Counted from the first letter of the stretch, positions 26,146-34,956 are shown. The stretch: 64,000 nucleotides of DNA from Dermabacter vaginalis (GCF_001678905.1 NZ_CP012117.1:1550001-1614000); one strand, 5' to 3'. Notes: generated by a model not told the origin, from the letters alone. Numbers and translations are program-made.

Positions 26146-26342
26146 CAAAGAAGTACGCACATTTTGGTGAGACATTCAATGAGAAGGCACGGGAGTGCGA
26201 GGCGGAGCAGACATTTCCGGTGCGCTTCCAGTTGAACGCGGGCATTCTTGCTCGGTTGGAGGCTCGTGCAGCGAAGGAGGGGTGCACGATGGCGGCTGTT
26301 GTCGAGCGTGCGCTGGACGTGGAATTGGATGGTGAACAGTGA
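26142..26342 (+). CDS. Small ribbon-helix-helix-like partner of ParA
   Basis: 66 aa. Residues 25-60 fit the MetJ/Arc fold pattern: strand TFPVRFQLN, helix AGILARLEARAAKEGC, helix TMAAVVERALDVEL. The N-terminal 20 residues are polar and flexible. ATGA overlap with parA gives coupling. Likely centromere-binding protein and autoregulator (inference from arrangement). Confidence 0.75.
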   Translation: MTKKYAHFGETFNEKARECEAEQTFPVRFQLNAGILARLEARAAKEGCTMAAVVERALDVELDGEQ

Positions 26343-26360
26343 GTTTGGGGCTGGTGTTTG

Positions 26361-27518
26361 GTGCGTAAGGTGCTCGGTGGTGCAGCCGGAGTCGCGTTCG
26401 TGCTGTTTCTTGCGGTGGCACTGTTGATCGGCGTCCTCGGGATCGGGTTGATTAGCGGTGTTGTCGGTGGAATGTCGACTGCGAGGCAGGAGTCGACGTG
26501 TGCACCAAGTGGTGACGCGGTTGCCGTCTCGGTAAAGGAGGGGGCACTTCCAACTGGAGTCGAAGGCTTGAGCGATCAACAGATTGCGGTGGCCGCCGTC
26601 ATTATGAAGGTGGGTGCAGAGCTGGGTATGGGTGAGCGCGGCCAGTTAATTGCACTCATGACCGCTGCGCAAGAGTCGGACCTTGGGGCAGACCCGACAG
26701 CAACGACGCCTGACTCGAACCATGACGCGGGTCCCTTTCAGCAGCGGGTTCTACCGGGCTGGTACGGAACGCTGGAACAGGTTAATGACCCGGCTTACAG
26801 CGCGCGAGTATTTTTTGAGGGGCGCACGGTAAAGGAGAATGTGCCGGGGGCTGCGGGGCCGGTGGGCTATCACATTCCTGGCTTGAAGAACATCAAGAAT
26901 TGGCAGTCTATGCCCTTGACGAAGGCGGCGCAGTCGGTGCAGGTATCGGCGTTCCCGAACGCTTATGCGAAGCACGAGAACCGTATGCGCCGAGTAATGA
27001 ATGCGCTCGGAGATGTGAGTGGCGTCGAGGTGTCCTTTGAGGCTAGTGGGCAAACGGAGTGCGACGGCCTCGACGTGGCGGAGGAAGCAACAACGGAGGT
27101 GGTGCCAGGGTCGGTTGCTCAGTCGGGCTTCAGGCATCCAACGAAGGAAGGAACACCGATTACGTCGCCGTTCGGCTACCGTAATCACCCTACGTTGCAT
27201 AAGAGGAAATTTCATGAGGGTATCGACCTTGGGAACACGTGCGGGACGCCGGTGTATGCGGTGCAGGACGGTGTGGTGGACCATGCGGGACCGAAGGGGA
27301 GCGCCTCGGGTAATGCCGTGGTACTGAATCACGAGGGCGGCGTCGTCACGCGCTACTACCATCTAAGTGCCTGGACAGTGAAAAAAGGGCAAACAGTGAA
27401 GCGGGGCCAGAGGATCGGCTCAGTGGGTACAACGGGGCGCTCCACGGGATGCCACCTTCACTTTGGTGTGGAAGTCAATGGTGCTCTTGCTAACCCGGCG
27501 AATTGGATACCGAAGTAG
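26361..27518 (+). CDS. Bifunctional peptidoglycan hydrolase of the transfer system (lysozyme-like + M23 peptidase)
   Basis: About 385 aa. One N-terminal membrane anchor (residues 3-35, FVLFLAVALLIGVLGIG). A middle domain (about 65-215) contains ALMTAAQESDLGADPTATT and HDAGPFQQR, like the glycosidase domain of actinobacterial conjugation hydrolases. The C-terminal LytM/M23 domain (about 255-385) has TSPFGYRNHP, KFHEGIDLG (His and Asp zinc ligands) and HLHFGVEV (third ligand). It would open the cell wall for the secretion channel. TTG 26358 and GTG 26361 are adjacent starts. Confidence 0.9.
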   Translation: MRKVLGGAAGVAFVLFLAVALLIGVLGIGLISGVVGGMSTARQESTCAPSGDAVAVSVKEGALPTGVEGLSDQQIAVAAVIMKVGAELGMGERGQLIALMTAAQESDLGADPTATTPDSNHDAGPFQQRVLPGWYGTLEQVNDPAYSARVFFEGRTVKENVPGAAGPVGYHIPGLKNIKNWQSMPLTKAAQSVQVSAFPNAYAKHENRMRRVMNALGDVSGVEVSFEASGQTECDGLDVAEEATTEVVPGSVAQSGFRHPTKEGTPITSPFGYRNHPTLHKRKFHEGIDLGNTCGTPVYAVQDGVVDHAGPKGSASGNAVVLNHEGGVVTRYYHLSAWTVKKGQTVKRGQRIGSVGTTGRSTGCHLHFGVEVNGALANPANWIPK

Positions 27519-27529
27519 AGGTGGCAGGT

Positions 27530-28528
27530 ATGAAGCGCAAAAGTGTTCCAAGTGTCGTCGTGGCCGGGATTGTAGCGGTCGGGGTGATTGGTCTAGTCGT
27601 CGCCCTCGTCATGCTATTTGGTGGTGGCAAAAGCGAAGCGCCGAGTGATGCGAAAGGGGCGGCCACCTCGAGTGCGGCACCTTCGGTTGAAGCTTCGCCT
27701 ACGGAGCAGGAGGAGCCGGAGCAGACGGAGCCAAGCATGGAAACTACCTACGTCGAGGGAGTAGGCGAGGTTGAGGTGGCTTCGAACATCAGTGAGGACG
27801 AGGCGCGTAAGGAATTACAGGCGTTCGTAGATGCTTATGCGGAGCCTTCGCTAGAGCAGGATGAATGGCTGGCGTCGCTGGAGCAGTGGACAGAACCGGG
27901 ATTGAAAGCGACGTTGCGTACGTCATCGCGGCAGATTGCGAAACAGTCGGCAGGGCAAATTAGCGAGATTGAGTTCTCGGATGGATGGCCGTCGTGGGCG
28001 GTTGTTAACTCGCGTGCCGGGAAGTATTGGATTGCATTCATCGTGGAGCCAAACGAGGACGACTGGGATGACCCTCGCGACTACTTTGTGACAGTAAAAG
28101 GGATCGATTACGAGCAGGCACCCAGTAAAGCGAAGTTGCCGTTGGGCAGCAGTGTCCGGATGCGAGAGTCCCAACTGGCAAAGCAGCTCGAGCTTGCATA
28201 CATCACGACATACGCCCAGCCGGGTGGACAGACGGACGAGCAGCGTTTGGAGTTGATTCGTAAGACGTTCAAGGCGCCAGTGCACGCCCAGAAAATTCCA
28301 CGAACGGCTCAGCCAGACCAGCCGATGAGGGTGTCGCCGATACGCATGAGTGAGGTGGCCTACGAGGATCCTGGAACGGGCGAGTTGGTAGCGCTGGTGG
28401 CGTTCCGTTATTTCCCCGAGGGGGCGGCAGGAACTCAGCAAGAACAGTTCATGCAGATACGCGTGCGGTTGGAACGACAGGCGGATGGGACATGGGCATT
28501 GATTGACGCAGAACAGGCAAGCCACTAG
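27530..28528 (+). CDS. TcpC-like conjugation channel component
   Basis: 332 aa from ATG 27530 (AGAGG and CAGG upstream). One N-terminal membrane helix (VPSVVVAGIVAVGVIGLVVA) is followed by a Ser/Glu/Pro linker and two NTF2-like regions (about residues 95-205 and 220-330). This is the topology of TcpC/VirB8-like proteins of Gram-positive conjugation systems, which form a scaffold on the outer face of the membrane. Its last 50 residues (FRYFPEGAAGTQQEQFM) closely resemble the next small gene. Confidence 0.7.
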   Translation: MKRKSVPSVVVAGIVAVGVIGLVVALVMLFGGGKSEAPSDAKGAATSSAAPSVEASPTEQEEPEQTEPSMETTYVEGVGEVEVASNISEDEARKELQAFVDAYAEPSLEQDEWLASLEQWTEPGLKATLRTSSRQIAKQSAGQISEIEFSDGWPSWAVVNSRAGKYWIAFIVEPNEDDWDDPRDYFVTVKGIDYEQAPSKAKLPLGSSVRMRESQLAKQLELAYITTYAQPGGQTDEQRLELIRKTFKAPVHAQKIPRTAQPDQPMRVSPIRMSEVAYEDPGTGELVALVAFRYFPEGAAGTQQEQFMQIRVRLERQADGTWALIDAEQASH

Positions 28529-28542
28529 GAAGGTTGCGAGGA

Positions 28543-28767
28543 ATGAACAAGAAGAGCTGGTTCGGCGATGATGTGGACCCGATGAAACTCGGCATTGATG
28601 AGTTCGAATTGCGGGAGGTCAATGGCCGAACGGTGGTAGTCGGGTATGGAGATTTCCCCGAGGATGCGGAGGGAGCAAAGCATCAGCAGTTCAAGCGATT
28701 CCGTGTGTGCGTAGAGTTGCAGGAGGATGAGACATGGAAAGTGATCGACATGGAGCCGGCAAGCTAG
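28543..28767 (+). CDS. Stand-alone paralogue of the C-terminal TcpC-like domain
   Basis: 74 aa from ATG 28543 (AGGA just before). VGYGDFPEDAEGAKHQQFKR and TWKVIDMEPAS match FRYFPEGAAGTQQEQFMQ and TWALIDAEQAS at the end of the preceding protein, so it is a single half-domain duplicate without membrane anchor. It could pair with its neighbour or be a decaying duplicate; its intact frame and good ribosome binding site favour expression. Confidence 0.65.
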   Translation: MNKKSWFGDDVDPMKLGIDEFELREVNGRTVVVGYGDFPEDAEGAKHQQFKRFRVCVELQEDETWKVIDMEPAS

Positions 28768-29447
28768 AGGCAAACGCGAAGGAGCACCGGTGCGGGCGCG
28801 CGTTGCCATTGTTCGGTGAGCCGAAGGCCCGGCGCGGGCGCACGCTTCGACCGTGGGGCTGGTACGCGGTGCAGGTTGAGCGGGGCGCCTCGAAGCGGCG
28901 TCGTGTGCGACGGGAGAGGAAGGCCGTGCACACTGAGGTCACTGTGATGGAGCCACATATACCGTTTGAGCAGTTCATTGTTGAGTCGGTGCGGTGGGCT
29001 GCGGCGGAGGCACGGCAGCCCGGTTCTGGCACGAGCGAGTGCATGATGATCGGTGCCGGGATCGGTGCGGCGGTGGTGATGATCCCGTGGATTGTGGTGT
29101 CGCCGTGGACAGTGATGGCGGCATGGATCACGTGGGTGTGGCTTGCTACTGTTCTTGTGGGCGCGTTGGTGGGCTGGTGGTTCGCGCGGCGTGCGGTGCG
29201 CGTGTTTGAACAGCAGTGGGCGGCCTTCGAGGCTGCCGGTGGCGCGTTAGTACTCGCACGGTTGGATACGCCAGGGGTGCGCGAGGTTGTCATGCAGTTG
29301 GATCGGATGGCAGAGCAGTTTCTTGCAGGGCATATCAGCCGCGAGGAGTGGACACGCGCGCGGGTCGTAGCATGGCAAAAATTGGCTGAGGGGCGGACTG
29401 AGACGAGTAGCGAGAATCAACTAGAAAGGTTGAGTGAGTCGGCCTAG
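28734..29447 (+). CDS. Two-span membrane protein of the transfer operon
   Basis: 237 aa from ATG 28734, preceded by AGGAGG and overlapping the previous gene by 34 bases. The N-terminal 70 residues are Arg-rich and cytosolic. Two hydrophobic segments follow (about residues 100-125 and 130-150, AGIGAAVVMIPWIVVSP and TWVWLATVLVGALVGWW), then a helical, coiled-coil-like tail (VMQLDRMAEQFLAGHIS). Family not recognised; position suggests a conjugation accessory. Confidence 0.65.
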   Translation: MESDRHGAGKLEANAKEHRCGRALPLFGEPKARRGRTLRPWGWYAVQVERGASKRRRVRRERKAVHTEVTVMEPHIPFEQFIVESVRWAAAEARQPGSGTSECMMIGAGIGAAVVMIPWIVVSPWTVMAAWITWVWLATVLVGALVGWWFARRAVRVFEQQWAAFEAAGGALVLARLDTPGVREVVMQLDRMAEQFLAGHISREEWTRARVVAWQKLAEGRTETSSENQLERLSESA

Positions 29448-29505
29448 GAAACGATGGGTAGGTGACGTATTAAGTTTCGACGCACCTGCTGAAAGGGGCA
29501 CGTTC

Positions 29506-30240
29506 ATGGCGATTCCGGACCGATTTGAGGGCATTTTCGGGTGCGGGCATGAAGGGACTGCATCGTTGGCGGATGTCCCGCTGGCGAAGCGGTTACGACG
29601 TATCGACTGGTTGAAAACGGAAGGTACGTGTGGGGCGTGCTTTGCGAAGAAGGCGGGACAGCGACGTAAGCAGGAGTCGCGTGAAGCAGCGCGGTGGGCA
29701 GCTGAGCACCGTTTGCCGCCGTTGAATGGCTCCGATAAGCAGATTGATTTTGCGGAGTCGTTGCGCCAGGACATTTTGACGGACGCTTATACCCAACTGG
29801 TGGAGTCAGGACGTATGAGCGATGAAGACTACGCCGAAAAGATCGAGGCGAAGGTGCTGAAGATTCATTCCGCGCGATTTTGGATCGACGCGCAAAACAC
29901 CACAGTCGAGGACCTAGCGGGAGTGCTCGATACGGCAGATGAGGTTGTGGCTGCACGTGTAGCGGAAGAACAGCAGCTCATGCGCCTGGAGGGTAGTCAG
30001 AAGCAGGTGGACTGGGCGACACGTATCCGCTTCGACCTGCTCGAGAATGCGCAGGCGGACCTAGTTCCAGCGAGGATGGATGCGGCAACGTTCGATTCGG
30101 AGGTCGTGGGTAAGGCTCGCAAGATCAACAGCGCGCATTGGTGGATTAATCAACGTGATGCGAGCACCGATGATTTATTGCAGCTTCTGGCTGATCCGGG
30201 CTATGACGCAATTGTCGAGAACGTAGAGGCACAGGGCTAG
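29506..30240 (+). CDS. Zinc-finger-like protein with two SxKQ(I/V)xxA repeats
   Basis: About 244 aa. A possible zinc site FGCGHEG ... TCGACFAKK lies at residues 12-45. Two homologous repeats follow: GSDKQIDFAESLRQDILTDA with KIHSARFWIDAQ (about 75-155) and GSQKQVDWATRIRFDLLENA with KINSAHWWINQR (about 165-235). The SxKQxxWAxxIR pattern is seen in small domains attached to large phage and plasmid proteins. ATG 29506 (AAAGGGG upstream) is used; GTG 29434 is a possible longer start. Probably a nucleic-acid-associated accessory protein; not proven. Confidence 0.6.
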   Translation: MAIPDRFEGIFGCGHEGTASLADVPLAKRLRRIDWLKTEGTCGACFAKKAGQRRKQESREAARWAAEHRLPPLNGSDKQIDFAESLRQDILTDAYTQLVESGRMSDEDYAEKIEAKVLKIHSARFWIDAQNTTVEDLAGVLDTADEVVAARVAEEQQLMRLEGSQKQVDWATRIRFDLLENAQADLVPARMDAATFDSEVVGKARKINSAHWWINQRDASTDDLLQLLADPGYDAIVENVEAQG

Positions 30241-30254
30241 AAGGGTTGCTGGGC

Positions 30255-30683
30255 GTGGACTCGCATAAGTGGTTCGGGATCGAGTTAGACCTGAATATCA
30301 GTATTGAGCAGTTGGAAGTGTGGGAGGAGGAGGACCGGGTAGGTCTCGTTGCGCGTATCGGGCATGACGCCTCTCCCGAGAGTGCGGTGGCGGTGAATGT
30401 GCAGCATCGCAAGGATGACCAGGTGGGTGTCGGGACCGGTTCGATCAACTATGTGCCGCAGTCGTTTGCGTTTATTGATAAGGCGTTGGATAGGTGGTTC
30501 GACCGGCCGCGCGGAACGTTTGCGTCGGTGAAGAAGGTGTTTGATCGGGCTTTGGCTATGGCGGCGGTGTTGGATACTGCGCCGTTGAAGGGCGGCGTTG
30601 GGGCGTTGAATCGACAGTTAGCTGAGCAGGTGGACGAGCACCGTAGGCAACGGGAACGGCGAGATGCTGAGGCGCAGGCGTGA
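30255..30683 (+). CDS. Hypothetical protein of the transfer operon
   Basis: 142 aa; GTG 30255 with GAAGGG before it is taken as start. The beginning, SHKWFGIELDLNISIEQLEV, parallels KKSWFGDDVDPMKLGIDEFEL of the small gene at 28543, so the two may share an N-terminal module. The C-terminal half is helical (FASVKKVFDRALAMAAVLD, then a charged helix ending RRDAEAQA). Soluble. Function unknown. Confidence 0.6.
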   Translation: MDSHKWFGIELDLNISIEQLEVWEEEDRVGLVARIGHDASPESAVAVNVQHRKDDQVGVGTGSINYVPQSFAFIDKALDRWFDRPRGTFASVKKVFDRALAMAAVLDTAPLKGGVGALNRQLAEQVDEHRRQRERRDAEAQA

Positions 30684-31042
30684 GCAGTGAGGCAAGGCGC
30701 GCTGCGCTCTTGCGAGCGGTGGAGGAAGGATACCGTGCGCAGGTGCGTTGGGATTTGCCTGACTTGGAAGCGGAGTCTGACACGGACGAGGTGCGTGCAT
30801 TTCTGTACAGGCATCGGGCATTGTCGCTGATTGAACAGGAGCTAGTCGCGCCGGACGCGCTTCGGCGTCGGCGGCAGCCGTTCGGTGAGGAGTGGGCGAC
30901 TGAGTGGTGGCGCGATTCCATTTTGCCTGCGGCGCGGCGCCATTCACGTGCATCATGGTGGTTGAACCGTGCACCGCGTAGAGCGCTGTCGTGGGCGATT
31001 GCCCTAGATCCGGCTGGAGCATCACGTAAAGGATTTATCTAA
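30680..31042 (+). CDS. Hypothetical soluble protein
   Basis: 120 aa, start GTG 30680 overlapping the previous stop (GTGA). Arg/Glu/Ala-rich and helical (SSEARRAALLRAVEEGYRAQ, FLYRHRALSLIEQELVAPDA), with Trp-rich segment EEWATEWWRDSILP. No membrane segment. Family not recognised; coupled to both neighbours. Confidence 0.55.
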   Translation: MSSEARRAALLRAVEEGYRAQVRWDLPDLEAESDTDEVRAFLYRHRALSLIEQELVAPDALRRRRQPFGEEWATEWWRDSILPAARRHSRASWWLNRAPRRALSWAIALDPAGASRKGFI

Positions 31043-31731
31043 TGACGACTCCCCCAGCATCATCTAAAGCCACGCTTGATCAGGTAGTGCGGCATCCCGT
31101 GACGTGGGTGCTTGCTGCGCTCATGTTGGTGTTCTTGGTACTGACGATCGTATTGAGTGTAAAGGTGGCCGGTGGCGCCGCGAGTACGAACGGGTCGAGT
31201 GAGAGTTCTGCGGCTAGTGAAGCAGAGCCGGAGGCGACGGAAGTGCTGTATTCGATGAAGGGTGAGCCGTACCGCGATGAGTATGGGTCAATCATGGAAA
31301 CTAGCATTGACGAACTGGATGAGTACGCGCCGGGGTGCTTGCTGGGTTTCCACAGTGCGGATGACTCAACGGCGTATTTGAACCAGGTGCGCGCGTGCGT
31401 GAGTGATGAGTACTTCGCGCAGCTAGTTGAACGGAAGGCTATGGCACCTGATTTTAAGGAGCTGAAGGACTCGGTCGTTCAGCGCCAGGTGGTGGCAGGT
31501 GAAACGACGCGGAAGAAGTGGGTGTGGCCGGAGCCGAAAGGGCGCGAAACACAGCACATCGAAATTGTTGACACGTTGAAGGACGGCTCACAGCGTCGTA
31601 CGAAAGCCACGCTCACTTACGACTACGAGGGGATTAAGTTCGAGTGGGGCGAAGGGACCAACCTGAAGTCGATTCGACAGACCCGCGTGATCGGGGATCC
31701 AGTAATCGAGGAAGTACATGAAGGTGAGTGA
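31042..31731 (+). CDS. Membrane-anchored transfer protein, TcpC/VirB8-like
   Basis: 229 aa from ATG 31042 (AAAGGA upstream). One N-terminal membrane helix (TWVLAALMLVFLVLTIVLSV) followed by a Ser/Glu-rich linker and an extracytoplasmic domain of about 150 residues (QVRACVSDEYFAQLVERKAM, TRKKWVWPEPKGRE). Topology repeats that of the TcpC-like protein at 27530, and the domain may be NTF2-like, although I see no close sequence match. Likely scaffold component. Confidence 0.6.
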   Translation: MTTPPASSKATLDQVVRHPVTWVLAALMLVFLVLTIVLSVKVAGGAASTNGSSESSAASEAEPEATEVLYSMKGEPYRDEYGSIMETSIDELDEYAPGCLLGFHSADDSTAYLNQVRACVSDEYFAQLVERKAMAPDFKELKDSVVQRQVVAGETTRKKWVWPEPKGRETQHIEIVDTLKDGSQRRTKATLTYDYEGIKFEWGEGTNLKSIRQTRVIGDPVIEEVHEGE

Positions 31732-32095
31732 ATACGTCGCCGAGGGCGGGCGTAGCGGTGTGCGTATCGGCATTGATAACGCATGGGAAGAGTTCTTGGC
31801 GCCGTTTCGTAGTCTCGCCGGGTCGGTACTCATGCTGTGTTTAGCGCTCGGTGTGGGGGCTGTTGTTGTGTGGGTTTGCGTCGGTATGTTCCAGAAGCTG
31901 GCGCATATGCGTGGTGACGCGTTCAATCGTGTGATCGGCATTGTTGTTGCGATGTCAATTGCTGGCTCGCTCGCGTCGGGGGTGTTGTGGGCCTCTAACC
32001 GGTTCGGTTCACAATACATTCCGGTGGTGGAGCACCCTGGAGGCATTGATATTGGCAAGTTTCCGGAGGAATCTCCGAGTACTGATAGCGAGTAG
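31718..32095 (+). CDS. Small membrane protein of the transfer operon
   Basis: 125 aa, ATG 31718 with GAGGAA upstream, overlapping the previous gene by 14 bases. Two hydrophobic segments (VLMLCLALGVGAVVVWVCV and VIGIVVAMSIAGSLASGVLW) joined by a short basic loop, with an acidic C-terminal tail (ESPSTDSE). Size and topology would suit a VirB3/TcpD-type inner membrane component, but no family signature is visible. Last gene before a terminator-like hairpin. Confidence 0.6.
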   Translation: MKVSEYVAEGGRSGVRIGIDNAWEEFLAPFRSLAGSVLMLCLALGVGAVVVWVCVGMFQKLAHMRGDAFNRVIGIVVAMSIAGSLASGVLWASNRFGSQYIPVVEHPGGIDIGKFPEESPSTDSE

Positions 32096-32128
32096 AAACT
32101 CGAGCAACTAGGCGTGCGTGCCCGGTAA

Positions 32129-32161
32129 ACGGTGGGACCCATGAAGGGTCTCACCGTTTTA
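32129..32161 (+). terminator. Terminator or attenuator inside the transfer operon
   Basis: Stem GGTGGGACCC/AGGGTCTCACC with ATGA loop followed by TTTT, between 32095 and the next start at 32182. It could lower expression of the downstream channel genes relative to upstream ones. Confidence 0.75.
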
Positions 32162-32181
32162 CTTTGGAAGGACGTAGGGAT

Positions 32182-32481
32182 ATGGGTAACTGGCCTAGTG
32201 CAGTGGTGTTGGCTATCGACCCGAAGGTCACACCGAACGACAACTTGCCGTTCATTAGCACAGTGCGCGACATCGTAGGTGGTGTGCTCACGCTGGGAGT
32301 TGTGGTGAGTGTGGCCGCGCTTGTGGTCGCCGCGATCATTCTTGTGTGGGGCAAGGTGTCGAAGTCGAGTATGGCCGCGCAGGTTGGTACGAGCGTGCTG
32401 CTGTGGGTGCTGGTGGGGGCTTCGATTATCGGTAGCGCGTCGGGTCTGATCGCCTGGGCAGCGGATATCAAGCTGTTCTAA
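32182..32481 (+). CDS. Small membrane protein, candidate pilin-like subunit
   Basis: 99 aa from ATG 32182 (GGAAGG and AGGG upstream). Two strong hydrophobic stretches (about residues 30-57 and 68-92: LTLGVVVSVAALVVAAIIL, TSVLLWVLVGASIIGSASG) with a short basic loop GKVSKSSM, as in VirB2/TrbC-type pilins, and placed directly before the VirB6-like gene. No signal-peptidase site is obvious. Assignment rests on size, topology and position. Confidence 0.6.
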   Translation: MGNWPSAVVLAIDPKVTPNDNLPFISTVRDIVGGVLTLGVVVSVAALVVAAIILVWGKVSKSSMAAQVGTSVLLWVLVGASIIGSASGLIAWAADIKLF

Positions 32482-32496
32482 CGCGGAGGAATACCA

Positions 32497-33438
32497 ATGG
32501 GCGATTGCAGCACGTTCGACGTTCAGTGCCATATCTCTAGCGCGTTCGCGAACGTTCTCGAACAAACCGCGAACACGTTCAGCCGTATCGGCTGGGAAGT
32601 CATGACCGGTGCATTCGGTGGGACGGGCGGCACAATTTCCGGGGATGAGTGGAACGTCGCGACGGCAATGGCATCGAAGTGGGGCCTGATTTTGCTGATC
32701 GTTGTCGTCATTATCGGGCTAATCCGCGTGACGCAGGCGGCTATCCAAGGAGATATGCGGATAGCAATTTCAGCCGGAATATGGGCAATGGCCGCGTGGC
32801 CCATCACGATGTTGGCAATTTGGGCAACCATTGTCATCACGAACGCGACGGATGCGCTCACTATTGGCATTCTCAACGATGGCAGTGGTGACGTCGCCGA
32901 CTCTATGAACAAGCTGTTTTCTGTAACGGTTAAGCCGACGGCGGAGGCCCTGGGGGGCGGAGATTTGGAAGATGCCGCCATCACGACTGCACTTACCGCT
33001 GTGATTTGTGGTGGCGGGACGTTATTGGCAACGGTCATTTTGGGACTCATGTTGGCGTTTCGAAACTTTGCACTGTTGGTCCTGATCGGGTTTTCGCCTT
33101 TGGCGTTTATGGCGCTCCCTATGGAGGCGTTGCGCGGGTGGATGCGGCAATGGTTGCAGGCGGTGGTCGCGCTGGTGGTGGCGAAGCCGTTGGCAGCCGG
33201 AATTTTGGTGATGAGTCACGCGATGCTCGGGACGGCAAACGACTTATGGGGGTGGGTCGTCGGCATCGTCGCGATTCTTATGGCGGCGTTCGCTCCGATT
33301 ATCACGATGGGGATGTTCCAGTGGGCAGGCGGCCAGACCGCCGCAAATTACGGTTCGCATTCGTCTGCGGTTGCGAGCAACACAGTTGGTGGCGTGACCC
33401 GCGTCGGGCGTAGCGCTGCGAACGTTGTATGGAAGTAG
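32497..33438 (+). CDS. VirB6/TrbL-like channel protein
   Basis: 313 aa from ATG 32497 (GGAGG upstream). About six membrane segments spread over residues 60-290; between the second and third is an extracellular stretch (NATDALTIGILNDGSG). The block FRNFALLVLIGFSPLAFMAL is typical of TrbL/VirB6-like proteins, which form the inner-membrane pore of type IV secretion systems. The C-terminus is Ser/Ala-rich. Neighbours (SCO6880-type, VirB4, VirD4) agree. Confidence 0.82.
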   Translation: MGDCSTFDVQCHISSAFANVLEQTANTFSRIGWEVMTGAFGGTGGTISGDEWNVATAMASKWGLILLIVVVIIGLIRVTQAAIQGDMRIAISAGIWAMAAWPITMLAIWATIVITNATDALTIGILNDGSGDVADSMNKLFSVTVKPTAEALGGGDLEDAAITTALTAVICGGGTLLATVILGLMLAFRNFALLVLIGFSPLAFMALPMEALRGWMRQWLQAVVALVVAKPLAAGILVMSHAMLGTANDLWGWVVGIVAILMAAFAPIITMGMFQWAGGQTAANYGSHSSAVASNTVGGVTRVGRSAANVVWK

Positions 33439-33447
33439 GAGTTTGTT

Positions 33448-34953
33448 GTGACAAGTGTGCCTTCGACGGGCGGTCGTCGTGTGAAGTTCCCGCGTCTAGA
33501 GCGTGGGAGTTTCATGTGGGGCCTAGACCTGGCGCAGTTTTGTTTGGTGATATTCGGACTGGTGTCACTGGTACTTGTTCTGGCATTTGCTGGAGGTAAA
33601 GCGGCGCTGGTGTGGGCGATTGTGGCTGTGCCTACCGTCGTGTTTGGTGCTGTGAGTTGGAATGGACGCACGGCTGTGTCACGGGTGCGTGTGAGTGTGG
33701 AGCATCTTATGCGCCGTGCAGCAGGTAAGACAGAGTGGCGTGTGAGTGAGAAGCCCGTGGAGACGGGCACCCTGCCGTTGCCTGGTAAGCCTGGGGCGCG
33801 CGTCAGTGTGTACGGCACGAAATGGGCGGATGGTGCCGTGATTTTTGACGCGGGTGCTCAGACGGCGAGTGTTGCACTGCGCTGTGAGTCGGTGGGTTGG
33901 CCGCTTAGTGATGATCGTGATGAGCGTGCTTCGGCGTTTGCGGACGTGTGTCGCGGGCTTATCCGCAGGCCGCATATGGAGCGGTTGGCTATTCAAGCCC
34001 GCACTATTCCCGCGACTAAGCAGGCGGCGGTGACGTGGAATGAGGAGATTCAAGCTCAGCGGAACGTGAATGATGAGTGGGGCCAGGATGTCATGGAGCA
34101 GGTGCTTGACGGGGATCAATTTGTTGGGGCTGAGGGGCAGCCCGTTGGTCCCGAGTCGCGTGTGGTGCCGGTACAGCGTGACACTATCGTCGTACTCACC
34201 ATGAACGTCAAGCGGGCCGCGCGTGCCGTGAAAGCGGGCGGGGGTGGCCTCGGCGGTGCCGCGCAGGTCCTCGCGGGTGAAGTGCGACAGTTCAGTGAGG
34301 AGCTGAAACGTTGCGGTGTGACGAGCGTGCAGTGGTTGACGCCAGCGGAGGTAGGTGACGCGGTGCGTGTCGCGTTGGATCCCGAGTCGGCAGACCGCAT
34401 TCAGCAGATGGCTCAGGGGCGCACTGACCCGAACGGTCTAGCTCACGCGGTGCCGATGTTTGTGGACGACGATGATCCAACGAAGTTGGTGACCTCGGGC
34501 GGGTACCACATGACGTTTTGGATTGGACAGTGGCCCCAAACCGAGGTGGGTTCGGGATTTTTAGAGTCACTTATTTGCGAAGGCGATTATCCGCACGTGG
34601 TGACCACAGTGTTGCGCGTGGAGGGCGTGGATAAGGCTCTACGTTCTATTCAAGATCGGCGCTACGCGTTGCGGTCGAAGCAGCAAATGAATCAGCGGTT
34701 GCAGCGTCCGGACTCAATTTTGGATGAAGTTGCTGAAGCAGATTTACGTGAACGCGAGGAGGAGCTTGCTTCGGGGCACGTGAATGTGCACGTATCGGGC
34801 TATGTTCGCGTGTCTGGCGTCGATGAGGACTCTCTGGAGTTGAATGTGCAGTCGATGTATCGGGATGCAAATCAGCTGGATGTGCAGTTGCTGAAACGTC
34901 AGCAGTGGGAGGCGTTCTGTGCGTCGTCACTGCCGCTTGGTTGGGGGCTGTAG
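33448..34953 (+). CDS. SCO6880/PrgI-like conjugation protein
   Basis: 501 aa, start GTG 33448 with AGGAG six bases before. Two adjacent membrane helices near the N-terminus (about residues 27-70, AQFCLVIFGLVSLVLVLAFA) are followed by a 430-residue soluble part (SVYGTKWADGAVIFDAGAQT, RDTIVVLTMNVKRAARAVK). This is the layout of the actinobacterial SCO6880 family: a VirB3/PrgI-like anchor followed by the N-terminal, non-ATPase region of VirB4. The ATPase core is then supplied by the next gene, so together they make a split VirB4. Confidence 0.82.
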   Translation: MTSVPSTGGRRVKFPRLERGSFMWGLDLAQFCLVIFGLVSLVLVLAFAGGKAALVWAIVAVPTVVFGAVSWNGRTAVSRVRVSVEHLMRRAAGKTEWRVSEKPVETGTLPLPGKPGARVSVYGTKWADGAVIFDAGAQTASVALRCESVGWPLSDDRDERASAFADVCRGLIRRPHMERLAIQARTIPATKQAAVTWNEEIQAQRNVNDEWGQDVMEQVLDGDQFVGAEGQPVGPESRVVPVQRDTIVVLTMNVKRAARAVKAGGGGLGGAAQVLAGEVRQFSEELKRCGVTSVQWLTPAEVGDAVRVALDPESADRIQQMAQGRTDPNGLAHAVPMFVDDDDPTKLVTSGGYHMTFWIGQWPQTEVGSGFLESLICEGDYPHVVTTVLRVEGVDKALRSIQDRRYALRSKQQMNQRLQRPDSILDEVAEADLREREEELASGHVNVHVSGYVRVSGVDEDSLELNVQSMYRDANQLDVQLLKRQQWEAFCASSLPLGWGL

Positions 34954-34956
34954 AGC

